Shown: piece after piece, positions 7,688 through 17,000 of the stretch | How positions within the stretch are numbered: the stretch's first letter is position 1 | Layout of the letters: each line of letters starts with the position of its first letter | Assembly (NCBI RefSeq): GCF_000952855.1 | Contig: NZ_JSVU01000015.1 | Location: 1-32,585 of the forward strand | From: Aequorivita vladivostokensis | GTDB lineage: Bacteria; Bacteroidota; Bacteroidia; Flavobacteriales; Flavobacteriaceae | DNA: 32,585 bases | Direction: 5' to 3' | The notes under the pieces: model-generated | The model's database searches: none | Told to the model about the DNA's origin: nothing | Seen by the model: the letters and a program-made list of their open reading frames with translations, nothing else | Program-made: the position numbers and the translations under genes

Positions 7688-10687
7688 TTATAATGTTAGT
7701 TGGAAGCCCATGGTGAGCTTTCGCAAAGGAGGTAAAAACCCCGTGAGTTGTTCTGGGTCACCACTGTTGAATTTTGTAAATAGAAGTAGGTTTTCTCCCT
7801 GTAAGGATATTTTACAATCAATACTTCCTTCCCTGCGTTGCGGAAGGCTATAGGTCAAGGACGCATTGCGAAGCCGGACAAAGGAGGCATCGGTTATAGA
7901 TGCATTACTAAACATATATCTTGAATGGGCAATTAGGGCGTCAAAATTGTAGCCCGCGGTAAATAATTGGGTCTGCGATTGATCCCCTTCGTTTTGCCAT
8001 TGATCCGTAACAAAGTCGGGTTGGTTTGCCATTTCCCCAGGCGATGCACTTCCCAATATATAGTTGTAGCCGTCACGCTTGGTAAATTGAAACAGGAAAT
8101 TGAGTTCCAGATTTTTATAGGAAATACGATTATTTATACCGCCGTACCATTTGGGTGCGGTATCCACAATGTACTGTCTATCCTCAGGGGCACTAATTTC
8201 ACCATCCCCATTATAATCCTCAAATTGATAGACTCCCGTTTCGGGATCAACACCCGTAACATGGTACAGTTTTTTGATATTCAAGGATTGTCCCACAACA
8301 TATTGATTGGCGTAAGTGGAATTTTCCAAATTCGGAAATGCAATAAGTTTGTTTTTTGGTACGGACAGATTGATACCAGTATCCCAATTCCAGTCCCTGG
8401 TTTTAACAGTGTGCGTGTTAAGGCTAAATTCAAGACCACTATTTTCTACCACAGCCCCTAAGTTTGCTTGTATTGATGGAAACCCGGTAGTGCCGGGCAG
8501 GGGGAGACCCACCAATTGGTTGGAAGATCGGTTATTGTAATATTCAAAAACAAGATTTATCCGATCCCTAAAAAATCCAAGGTCAAGCCCCCCACTAAAC
8601 TTTTTGTTTGTTTCCCATCCAAAATCTGGATTAAAGATCCGTGTTGGTTGAAGGCCGCTCACACCATCATAAAGCGTTCCTGTGGCACTATAGGTTTCCA
8701 AATATTGGTAGTTGCCTATTTGGTCGTTCCCCGTTATGCCATAGCTGGCGCGAAGTTTTCCTAAACTTAAAAATGAAGCGTTTTTTTTGATAAACGCCTC
8801 CTCTGAAAATAGCCAAGCAGCTCCAACGGCCCCAAAGTTGGCAAACCGTTTCCCGTCGCCGAAGCGGCTAGAACCATCCCTTCGTCCCGTAAGATTTAGG
8901 ATGTATTTATTGGCCAGGGTGTAATTTATGCGTCCAAAAAAAGCTTGGTATTTATATTCCGACAGGGCATCCCGATTGACGCTAAGTGTATTGGCCGCGG
9001 CCAAATTATAAATAAGGCTATTGTTTGCAAAGCCTCTCGCGAAATGCGATAGCACATCATCGGTTTGTTTTTGATAGCTAGCGCCCACTAGCACATCCAA
9101 AGAAGAATTCCCGATGACTTTATTCCACTTTATTTGGGGTTCAACCAACCAAGATTCCTTTTGTGCCCTATTGTTGTATATGGAGGAGTAGCTACTGCTT
9201 ATTCCATAGGATGGATCGTACTTGGTATTTGGGCTGGTGCGCGACTCAGCTAGCCCAGTTGTGGTATAACCCATACTCGTTATTAAAGTAAGCTCGGGAA
9301 ATACCCTATAGGAGAGTCGTGCGTTGGTAATGAGATTCTTTCTATCGGTTAGATATTTTCCCTCCAATTCAGCCAGCGGATTGGCGAAAGTGCCGTTCTC
9401 AAAATTCAGGTTACCTTCTGAATCGTACAGTTGGGGGGCATTGGGTGCTAAGAACCGTGTTAGCTGGGTTAGGTCCATTCCCGGAAGGTGGTTTTGCTCC
9501 ACAGCATAATTTGCTGAAAAGTAGAGCTGAAATTTGTCGTCGATGCTTGTATGGTCTAGATTGGCGTGTACCGAAAGTCTTTTATAGTTAAAATCCTTTG
9601 GAAATACCGTAGTTTCTTTGTGATAGCCACCACTTAAAAGAAAACGGGTGTTCCCATTTCCTCCCGAAACAGTTGCCTGAACATTTGTTAAGTAGGCAGT
9701 TCCACCGATGAGTTCTTTTTGCCAATCGGTATATCGGTTGGGGTCCCAGGTGCCGTTTACGTCATAGGCATCTTCGGGATATTCGTTAAAACCGTCATTG
9801 GCAAAAGCTTCCCTTCGCATTTTTAAGTACTGGTCTGTTTTCATATAATTTATAGTATTAGCCACCTGTGCCATACCTGTATACGTATTTAAATTGAAGG
9901 CGGTCTTACCATCTTTTCCTTTTTTGGTTGTTATCAGGATCACTCCATTGGCGCCACGTGAACCGTAGATTGCGGTAGCATCGGCATCTTTTAGCACTTC
10001 AATACTTGCAATGTCCTGCGGATTTAAAAGGCTTAAAGGACTTATGTTCCCGCCGGGAATGGTTGTGGCACCTACAGTAGAGAAACCCATAGATTGGGAA
10101 TCGTAGGGAATTCCATCAATGATGTAAAGGGGATCATTTCCTGCTGCAATGCTGTTTTGCCCCCTAATGCGTACTTCGTAACCCCCGCTTGCAAGTCCGG
10201 TGGTTTGCACAATGTTTACTCCCGTCATCCTGCCCTGCATAGCAGCAAGCGGGTTGGAGACAGGCTGGTTCTCAATTTCTGCAGCGGTAATGCGCGCGAT
10301 ACTTCCTGTTTTCTCCCTGTCAGAAACTTTATAGTATCCCGCATTGATAACCACAGCATCCAAGGCCTGGGCATCAACCTGCATCATAACATTTAGAATA
10401 CTACCACTGCCAACTGCAACTTCCTGGGTTTTATAGCCCACATAGGTAAACACTAACGTATCGTTTGCAGAGGCACTAACGGAGTACCGCCCCTCCACAT
10501 CGCTCATGCTACCCCGGGCGCTGTTCTTTACCAAGACGTTCACGCCACTTAGTGGGCCCTCGGCATCGGTAATAATGCCACTAATGGTTTTTTGTGGCTG
10601 GTTCTGAGAAAAAATAGGGGAGTTGTAGGTTAGGAAAAGGGCAAAAGATAGTGCATAGGCATAGCTTCGCCTGTACTTATTTTTCAT
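7688..10687 (-). CDS. SusC/RagA-family TonB-linked outer-membrane transporter
   Basis: The 999-aa protein begins with a signal peptide ending ...NSPIFSQ, then a carboxypeptidase-D-like regulatory domain (ISGIITDAEGPLSGVNVLVK, about residues 34-115). A TonB plug follows (about 118-235) with the SusC signatures QGRMTGVNI, VRIRGQNSI, DPLYIIDGIPYD, IEVLKDADATAIYGSRGANG and VILITTKKGK. The rest is the 22-strand barrel, ending in a hydrophobic strand (RKLTMGFQLTL). It imports a SusD-captured ligand using TonB energy. It is the first gene of the susC-susD-S9 operon and is shorter than the 1000-1100 aa common for polysaccharide SusCs. No sigma/anti-sigma pair is adjacent, and the STN domain of ECF-controlled transporters is absent. 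Confidence 0.95.
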   Translation of the reverse strand: MKNKYRRSYAYALSFALFLTYNSPIFSQNQPQKTISGIITDAEGPLSGVNVLVKNSARGSMSDVEGRYSVSASANDTLVFTYVGYKTQEVAVGSGSILNVMMQVDAQALDAVVINAGYYKVSDREKTGSIARITAAEIENQPVSNPLAAMQGRMTGVNIVQTTGLASGGYEVRIRGQNSIAAGNDPLYIIDGIPYDSQSMGFSTVGATTIPGGNISPLSLLNPQDIASIEVLKDADATAIYGSRGANGVILITTKKGKDGKTAFNLNTYTGMAQVANTINYMKTDQYLKMRREAFANDGFNEYPEDAYDVNGTWDPNRYTDWQKELIGGTAYLTNVQATVSGGNGNTRFLLSGGYHKETTVFPKDFNYKRLSVHANLDHTSIDDKFQLYFSANYAVEQNHLPGMDLTQLTRFLAPNAPQLYDSEGNLNFENGTFANPLAELEGKYLTDRKNLITNARLSYRVFPELTLITSMGYTTTGLAESRTSPNTKYDPSYGISSSYSSIYNNRAQKESWLVEPQIKWNKVIGNSSLDVLVGASYQKQTDDVLSHFARGFANNSLIYNLAAANTLSVNRDALSEYKYQAFFGRINYTLANKYILNLTGRRDGSSRFGDGKRFANFGAVGAAWLFSEEAFIKKNASFLSLGKLRASYGITGNDQIGNYQYLETYSATGTLYDGVSGLQPTRIFNPDFGWETNKKFSGGLDLGFFRDRINLVFEYYNNRSSNQLVGLPLPGTTGFPSIQANLGAVVENSGLEFSLNTHTVKTRDWNWDTGINLSVPKNKLIAFPNLENSTYANQYVVGQSLNIKKLYHVTGVDPETGVYQFEDYNGDGEISAPEDRQYIVDTAPKWYGGINNRISYKNLELNFLFQFTKRDGYNYILGSASPGEMANQPDFVTDQWQNEGDQSQTQLFTAGYNFDALIAHSRYMFSNASITDASFVRLRNASLTYSLPQRREGSIDCKISLQGENLLLFTKFNSGDPEQLTGFLPPLRKLTMGFQLTL

Positions 10688-10728
10688 AATTTTGCATTGG
10701 TTTAATTGGTTACTATTTTAAACTATTG

Positions 10729-10773
10729 GCCTGCTCCAACGGTCGTCGAAAACTGGGAGCGGGCTTTTTTTTT
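10729..10773 (+). terminator. Rho-independent terminator with no gene feeding it
   Basis: GCCTGCTCC (10729-10737) pairs with GGAGCGGGC (10756-10764), with one G-T wobble, followed by nine T residues (10765-10773). It works for rightward transcripts, yet only leftward genes lie to its left. It sits 42 bp upstream of the susC start codon. Confidence 0.7.
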
Positions 10774-10808
10774 GGTGGTGAGGGGTGAAGTGTGAAGCGT
10801 GAGACGTT

Positions 10809-10879
10809 ACATCCCCCTAGCCCCCTTCGAAGGGGGGACTGGTTTATAGCTTCAATTCACTATCCTTATTATTCATAAG
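10809..10879. repeat. REP-like repeat, copy A
   Basis: The 71-bp unit starts ACATCCCCCTAGCCCCC. It contains an inverted repeat of C and G runs (CCCCCTTCGAAGGGGG) and ends with the tail of the split element at 11038-11394 (TTCAATTCAC..ATTCATAAG). It recurs as copy B at 11005-11072 with a few substitutions and small indels. Confidence 0.85.
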
Positions 10880-10953
10880 TTTATTTAAAGCCTTAGGCCG
10901 TAAGCTTTAGGCTTTAAGCATTTTTGGTTGTGAAGTGTGAAGCGTTGAGGATT

Positions 10954-11003
10954 ACATCCCCCTAGCCCTCCCTCGACAAGCTCGGGACAGGCTCTTCAAA
11001 GGG
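10954..11003. repeat. Dispersed REP-like repeat, inverted partner of 27763-27812
   Basis: This segment contains CTCGGGACAGGCTCTTC and matches the reverse complement of 27763-27812 over about 50 bp with few differences. It sits between copies A and B of the local repeat. It is likely a family of host-wide intergenic palindromic elements. Confidence 0.8.
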
Positions 11004-11004
11004 T

Positions 11005-11072
11005 ACATCCCCCTAGCCCCCTTCAAAGGGGGAATGGTTATAGCTTCAATTCACCATCCTTATATTCATAAG
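11005..11072. repeat. REP-like repeat, copy B
   Basis: Second copy of the 10809-10879 unit. Its right part is continuous with the coding-like tail of the element at 11038-11394, so copy A appears to be a partial duplication of this copy. Confidence 0.85.
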
Positions 11073-11394
11073 CAAAATCTTTTTGGTTACAAATTAGTTG
11101 CGAAGCTTCTTGGTTGAAGAAACAGTTGCCTTGAAAGAAAGTTGAGGGAAGAAATAGCGACCAAGCCCCATACAAAAGGGCGCGGAACTCAACTTATTGG
11201 CCAGAGGTACTGGTATACCGTGCAACAATAAGAGAGCCCACGCCCGGGTCGTGAGCAATCTGCTTATCGTCTCGTTGCATAAAATTACCAGTTTTCTGAC
11301 CGAGATTCAAAGCGAAAGCTTCTAATATTTTGCTCTTAGAAGAATCGCAAATATATGTTAATAACACAAATATAATAAAAATCTGTTTACACAT
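11038..11394 (-). pseudogene. Split coding-like repeat element (in-frame TAA after codon 66)
   Basis: One minus-strand frame runs from ATG 11394 (MCKQIFIIFVLLTYICDSSK) to a TAA at 11196-11194. It then continues in the same frame for 51 more codons (VEFRALLYGAWSLFLPSTFF...YKDGELKL) to TAA 11040-11038. From memory, both halves resemble short hypothetical proteins annotated in many flavobacteria, so I suspect a multicopy element rather than a unique gene. I assign no function. The tail is duplicated at 10845-10879. Confidence 0.45.
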
Positions 11395-11436
11395 GTGTAA
11401 TTGTACGACTTATTTTTTATTGTTCCATTTGTTTTA

Positions 11437-11763
11437 ATGGGAAAGCAAATTAAAATACCTGAACTGACTGAGGCAATTACCATTGTCTTGAGTAAACTTT
11501 ATAAAGAAAAAGGTTCAAAGGTACTTTTAAAATTAAATAATGACTATTATAGTGAAATAGGCAAAAGTTTAGGATTAGAAAGATATACATCTGCTGACCA
11601 TAATGTGACCTGCAGTAAATTGTTTGCAATATGTGATTTTCTAGAAATTTCCCTTTCCGATTTTTTCAAATTGGTAGAGGCCGAAAATGAGCTTCTTAAA
11701 TTCAATAAGAATAGAAAGGGCGCATTAGTTAAGAATGCTTATGAAAATCAAAACAAAAAATAA
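11437..11763 (+). CDS. Small XRE-like helix-turn-helix protein
   Basis: The 108-aa protein starts at ATG 11437 (MGKQIKIPELTEAI); an upstream in-frame ATG at 11401 adds 12 hydrophobic residues unlikely to belong. The middle resembles the Cro/C1 fold: a helical segment with DYYSEIGKSLGLERYTS, then NVTCSKLFAICDFLEISLSDFFKLVE, where the 'LFAICDFLEISLSDFF' end is typical of XRE domains. The C-terminus is Lys/Asn-rich. It probably binds DNA. It sits just upstream of the broken Abi-like gene and the Hachiman pair on the same strand, so it may be a leftover control gene of that defence region. No target site is identified. Confidence 0.6.
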   Translation: MGKQIKIPELTEAITIVLSKLYKEKGSKVLLKLNNDYYSEIGKSLGLERYTSADHNVTCSKLFAICDFLEISLSDFFKLVEAENELLKFNKNRKGALVKNAYENQNKK

Positions 11764-11918
11764 AATTTCCTTCTAATTTTTCAAAAAAAAGGATTCTAAT
11801 CTTATTTTATATTTGAATTTATAATAGGGCTGCACGTATTTGTGATATATATAATTCTCTTAATGTTATATATTTAAATGTTACCAACTAATGCAAACTC
11901 GCTCCCTTAAATAGTCAT

Positions 11919-12767
11919 ATGGCAAAATTAAAAGAAACTGAAAAACTGATTCTCGAAAAAATCTTTAATATGCAAGGCGGCTATGTCTTGGATTTTTCAA
12001 ATTTCAAATTCCAACAGTTTATATTTAATACTTTTAAACTCGATATCTATACTTCGAAGTATTCCATATATTGAGATTCTAAAGCTAAAAGACTTAGAGC
12101 ATTTTGGGATATTGAAGATAATCAAACGGTAGGAAAACTGATATTAGAATTATTGGAAGTTTGGGATACAGAGAGAACTTTGCAAGGTGGAGCATTATCG
12201 GGAAATGAGCAATCCCTAAAAGAAAAAGCTTTAATAATAGCTAATAATCTTCTTGGAGTAAAAAGCCAATCTAATAGAAAAGAAGAAACAATTGAAGGTT
12301 TTTTAAGCAAAGAATTTGAAGTAATTTCATTGGAAACGTTGAAAATTGATTTTTCTGTAATTGATATATTAAACCAAAGAATAACTGAAGTTCAAAACTC
12401 AATAAGATCGAGGTCAGCTTTATCTTGTATTATTTTATGTGGAAGTATTTTAGAAGGAATTTTTTTAGGGATTGCTTCCAATAAAATGAGAGAATTTAAT
12501 CAGTGCGATATTAGTCCTAAAAATAGGACAACTCAAAGAGTATTACCATTTAATGACTGGTCCTTATCAAATTTTATTGATGTTTCACATAATCTGGGTT
12601 TAATTGGATTAGATGTCAAAAAATACAGTCATTATTGAAGAGATTTTAGAAACTACATCCATCCTTACGAATAAATGGCTTCACGTTTTAATCCAGACAT
12701 TGAAACCGCTAAAATTTCTTGGCAAGTTTTAAAAGCGGCAATAATTGACTTGTCAAAAAATGTCTAA
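11919..12767 (+). pseudogene. Abi-like gene broken by three in-frame stop codons
   Basis: A 282-codon frame starts at ATG 11919 (MAKLKETEKLILEKIFNMQG) and ends at TAA 12765-12767. It is interrupted by TGA at 12072-12074, TGA at 12636-12638 and TAA at 12672-12674, without any frameshift. Similarity-like sequence continues across all three: GYVLDFSNFKFQQF at the N-terminus; SALSCIILCGSILEGIFLGI in the middle; RDFRNYIHPY and AKISWQVLKAAI at the end. From memory this resembles proteins annotated as abortive-infection family (AbiJ-like N-terminus, Abi C-terminal-like domain). I am moderately unsure of the family. The middle piece (12153-12638) could still be translated but would lack both conserved ends. 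Confidence 0.65.
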
Positions 12768-12796
12768 TCGCGAAAATGATCTGTAACCAATCACAA

Positions 12797-12863
12797 TAAC
12801 CGTTGACCCATCCCATAATTTTTGAATACTGAACCAATATAAGCCACTTTGAGCGGCTTTTTT
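12797..12863. repeat. Solo IS1182-type end remnant with hairpin
   Basis: From AACCGTTG at 12797 to the GCC..GGC hairpin and T-tract ending about 12867, this stretch aligns with 32294-32365. The shared core is CTGAACCAATATAAGCC. There the same sequence lies just beyond the stop of an IS1182-like transposase. Here no transposase follows. The hairpin AAGCC-N9-GGCTT plus eight T could terminate the upstream pseudogene's transcript. Confidence 0.65.
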
Positions 12864-12874
12864 TTGGGTATTTT

Positions 12875-12933
12875 CTAAAAATGAAATAGATAGCAGTTAT
12901 ACGTGATAAAAAATTTTATATTTGGTGTTTTCC
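12875..12933. repeat. Left direct repeat flanking the Hachiman cassette
   Basis: CTAAAAATGAAATAGATAGC followed by a TTTATATTTGGT motif matches 17300-17361 in the same orientation over about 60 bp with several substitutions. The pair brackets hamA-hamB exactly, as expected for an inserted unit. Confidence 0.7.
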
Positions 12934-13181
12934 CCTTTACCCTCCATAGCTTTTGCGAAGAAGTGATAATGTCACCCGAAGCTGAATGTGAAGGTGAGTA
13001 AATGAAAGTTTCACAGATATTTTCATAAAAAATATGTATTGCTTTACATTTAAAGTTATTAATACATAAATGCTAAGGACATTATGAATAAATAGGGTAT
13101 CCATTTTTCTGCAAAAACGCCAATAACTTAGAGAGGAAGAATATCTGCAAAATTGAGATAACTATTAAGAGTAATTTAAAG

Positions 13182-13189
13182 TACTTTTG
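13182..13189 (+). promoter_or_regulatory. -7 box for hamA (TACTTTTG)
   Basis: TACTTTTG matches the Bacteroidetes -7 consensus TAnnTTTG and lies 17 nt before the hamA start codon, giving a very short leader. No clear -33 element is seen. Confidence 0.5.
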
Positions 13190-13206
13190 TAATTGATTTG
13201 TAGCGT

Positions 13207-14040
13207 ATGCATAAACATTTGAAAATCGACATTCCAGTCATTGATTCTTTTATCAACAAGTTTGCTGAGATGTATTTGAAACAGCGCGCTCAAACACAGT
13301 TTGATTTCAGAAGCATTAATGAACAAGTACTATATCAGAACCTTGGATTCGGTACAGATGCATTAAAACAAATCATTACAAAAAATACCATTCCTATAGA
13401 TAAAAAAAGAGAACAAGGGTTAGAGCCAAAAGTGCTAAATGACATTTATCGAAGTGATTTGGGTGAATTATTAATGACCTATTATTTTGAAGAAAAACTT
13501 CCTGACGGTGAGCGATTTGTTATTCCGATTAAAAACATCACATTTAGAGAGCGGGCAGAATTGCCGGGCAGAGGTCTTGATGCTATAGGATATAGAAAAA
13601 TTGGAGATACGCAGGTCGAAATTTTATTGAGCGAAGCAAAAGTATCTGCTGACAAAAAGTCTCCCCCTCCCGTTGTAGATTCCACTAATGATTCAATCTA
13701 TAACACGCAACTTAATCATAAGAATGGAACTCCGATAGTTGTGCAAAGATTGTCCGATTATGCCCGTAGGTTAAATGCTAAAGATGCTGAAATTTTGGGC
13801 TTTGCGATAATTAGCATTGAACATCAATTGACCGATAATTACAGTATAACTTATGGTTGTACATTAGTCAGAGACCACACTTGCGTTAATGAAAGCTCTG
13901 ATTTTGGCAAAATAAAAACAAATCAGAGTGACTTTGAACCAGGGAAGGTTCATTTTTCGATTCTTTCTTTCAGTGACAAAACAATAAAAGATACAGTTGA
14001 TTTATTTTATGCAAAAGTACAAGAGTTGATAGCCGACTAA
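13207..14040 (+). CDS. hamA: HamA-type DUF1837 nuclease (Hachiman defence)
   Basis: The 277-aa protein carries a PD-(D/E)xK-like nuclease core of the DUF1837 family: E87 in SDLGELLMTYYF, D125 in GRGLDAIGYR, and E143-x-K145 in ILLSEAKVS. HamA is the effector of Hachiman. In characterised systems it is held inactive in complex with the helicase HamB and degrades DNA after activation. The length fits the family (about 270-300 aa). hamB starts 1 nt after the hamA stop, which implies tight co-expression. AbpA of AbpAB also has a DUF1837 domain, so that name is the main alternative. All presumed catalytic residues are present, so it is probably functional. Confidence 0.8.
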   Translation: MHKHLKIDIPVIDSFINKFAEMYLKQRAQTQFDFRSINEQVLYQNLGFGTDALKQIITKNTIPIDKKREQGLEPKVLNDIYRSDLGELLMTYYFEEKLPDGERFVIPIKNITFRERAELPGRGLDAIGYRKIGDTQVEILLSEAKVSADKKSPPPVVDSTNDSIYNTQLNHKNGTPIVVQRLSDYARRLNAKDAEILGFAIISIEHQLTDNYSITYGCTLVRDHTCVNESSDFGKIKTNQSDFEPGKVHFSILSFSDKTIKDTVDLFYAKVQELIAD

Positions 14041-14041
14041 T

Positions 14042-17000
14042 ATGAGCAATATTATAAATACCATATTGCAAAAAGAATCCATTATATCACTTCTCAATGA
14101 AAGTGAGAAAAGATATATATTGGGTCAACTCAAACTCCCTCATTCTTCTGATATAAATGATGGGGAAGTACTTCGTCTCTCATTCTTTTTGATTAACTCT
14201 ATTTTTTCAGAAGGTGAAGGAGATTTTGATAAAGCCATTGCTTACAAACTTTTGAAATCCATTAACATAAATTCCAAAAATGGCACTTCTTTGTTTGAAG
14301 AGGTATTTGGAATAGAAGGAGTTAATTCTAAAACACTTTATTACTTTTATTTGGCAAATGTTGCATTAAAAGCGGATAAACAAATAAGTATCAGGGTAGA
14401 TTTGATAGAGTACAATCCTGTTACAGAGGAAAATTCAAATTGGAAATATAAACTACTTAATAAGGCATTTGAGGCCTATATTCTGTTGGTCCGTAAGCAA
14501 AATGGTTTCTCAGATATTGAAAGAGCTTTAGCTGTAATCGAGACCTTAAAGCAAGAACAACAAATTTATGAAGAAAGATACTTAAAACAGTTTTCTACCG
14601 CAAATGAAGTCCAAGAAGCATATATATTACTCTCCTTATATCATATATCGAAAGCAGTTGTAGAAACCGCTTCCTATCTGCAGAAAGGATATGATTATAA
14701 AGAGCGATTAGATGCGGTTATCAGACAACATTTAGATATAGCAAAGAAATTGGTCAAAGGTGAACCAAGGCTACAGAGTGTGTTTCAACTTTTTGAGTTT
14801 GGATTAAACACAATGTATAAAAATGCCATTTGGACTCAAACTAAATTCAATGACAAGATTAAACTCCTTTGTAAAAGGAAAGCGGAATTAGGTATTTTAG
14901 AGCTTTTACCTTCCCAAAGAGAAGCATTGTCAGAAAATTTGTTAGATGTTGCTTCTAATGTTACAGTACTACAAATGCCTACGAGTGCTGGGAAAACGCT
15001 TTTGGCTGAGTTTAATATAATTGTAACAAAAGCATTAAGAGCAGATGCGAAAATAGTTTACATAGTGCCTTCAAGAGCATTGGTTAATCAGATTTATTTC
15101 GATTTAAAAACGGATTTAGAACAGCTTGATTTTGTAATTGAGAAAACATCGTCAGCAATAGAAATAGACCCAACGGAGGATTCATTTTTAAGTGGAGATG
15201 ATAAAATAGATGTTCTTGTTTCTACTCCTGAAAAGCTTGATTTATTAATTAGAAGAAAGCATCCTTCGGTAGATGATGTTTCTATGTTTATTCTTGACGA
15301 AGCACACACAATTCAGAATGGAGAACGTGGGGCTAAATTGGAATTATTATTAGCCATATTAAGAAGAGAAAGACCAAACGCCAAATACATGCTGTTATCT
15401 CCATTTATTAAAAATGCGGATACGATAATTACAGAATGGCTCGGTGGAGGTAATTCCATTGCTATAGATTGGAAACCTTCTGAAAAGCTAATGTTGGGAA
15501 TTAATACCCACATTACTCCGAAACGAACAAAAAATGAAATTCACATAGAAGTGCTACCTTCTCCTTATGAATCTAATCAACCAATCGGAAAAACAATTAT
15601 TAAAAATCCTTATGAACTAGAAAGTACGGGTTCAAAAGACAAGATTCTTGAATTCTCTATTAAACATTTTTCAGAGGAGGAAAAAACAATCTTATTGCTG
15701 TGTTGGGGGAAAACTACAGCCAATAATAGAGCCAAATTTATTTATAATAAAGTGAATCTTTACACCCCTAATGATGATGTTAAACTTGTCAAGAAATTCA
15801 TTGAAGATGAAGTAGGTAGACAGACTACCTTATCAAAAGTTATTGAAAAGGGAATTGTTACTCATCATTCAGGAATGTCAGATGAAACAAAATTATTGAT
15901 CGAACATTTAATTAGGGAAAAGCAAATAAAATTTGTTTGTGCAACCACAACTATAGCAGAAGGTGTAAACTTTCCGGTTTCAACTGTTTTCTTTGATGAT
16001 TTTAGAAAAGGTGATAATAAGCTTGATACTAATGATTTTTGGAATATAGCTGGTAGAGCAGGCAGAACATTAGTTGATAATTACGGAAAGATTATTCTTC
16101 CTTTTAATAGTGATGTAAATATAAAAAGTGCAAAAAGTTTAATAAACAAAAGTGCCAATGAGTTAACAAGTGTTTTAGCGGAACTTTTTGAAAATGCTGA
16201 TATAATTGAACAGAAGTTAAAAGAGATTGATGGCTTAAAAGAATTATTCAGAGACTATCCAGACTCCCTTTCTCCATTAATTCAATATTTTGTGCATTTA
16301 CTAACTGTTGGTGAAAATGAATACTTTGTTTCCGAAATAGAGGATTTGTTCAAAGACTCGTTAGAGTATTATTTATTAGATACACCCGAGAAAAAGGAAA
16401 AATTCATCTCAATTTGTAAGTCAATATATTTACATATTCAATCAAAGTATCAAAGGCAGGGTGGTGCATTAACTTTTGCAGATAAGACGGGATTCTCTGT
16501 TCCTTCGGTTTTAAGAATTATGACAGCTGCGTCTCAAAATCCTAATATTAATGATTTAAATTCTTGGTCAAAAGAACAATTATTTAATAACCAGAATCCC
16601 GGTAATCTTGCTGAAAAAATAAGAGTTATAGCAGCATTACGAGAAACAAAATTGGGAATAGAATCTAGTAACACTCCTTTTAACGCGGAGCTTTATGCAA
16701 AAATCATTATTAATTGGGTAAAAGGTCAAAAGCTTGGGAGTATATCGGATTTGCATCCTGCATATTCTCGAAGTACAGATGAAGATATTTCCGAAAAAAA
16801 TATGACTGAATTTGTAAAAAAGATGAATGATATACGTTTTAAAACTTCTTGGGGCTTAAGTGCATTGGAAGGAATCGTAAGGGGCAATGAGGATATTAAA
16901 GATTCACACATACCATCATTGGTTTATTTTGGTGTTGACAATGAAAACGCTTTAGCTTTTAGAATGATTGGTGCTCCAAGAGCATTATCTTTTTCTCTTC

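Larger units (their letters stand above)
10688..11436. other. 750-bp repeat-rich intergenic region
   Basis: This stretch contains an orphan terminator, REP-like repeats and the split repeat element, described separately. No intact gene is seen. The 5' side should hold the susC promoter, but I cannot pick a clean TAnnTTTG box in the first 80 bp upstream of susC. Confidence 0.5.
12768..13206. other. 439-bp gap: IS end remnant, left direct repeat, hamA promoter
   Basis: It holds the solo IS end, the left copy of the cassette-flanking repeat and the hamA promoter. The remaining ~240 bp (12940-13180) is AT-rich with no gene that I can support. Confidence 0.5.

Noticed and set aside
7967-8764. Plus-strand open frames within susC
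   Set aside because: Antisense shadows of a well-supported SusC gene.
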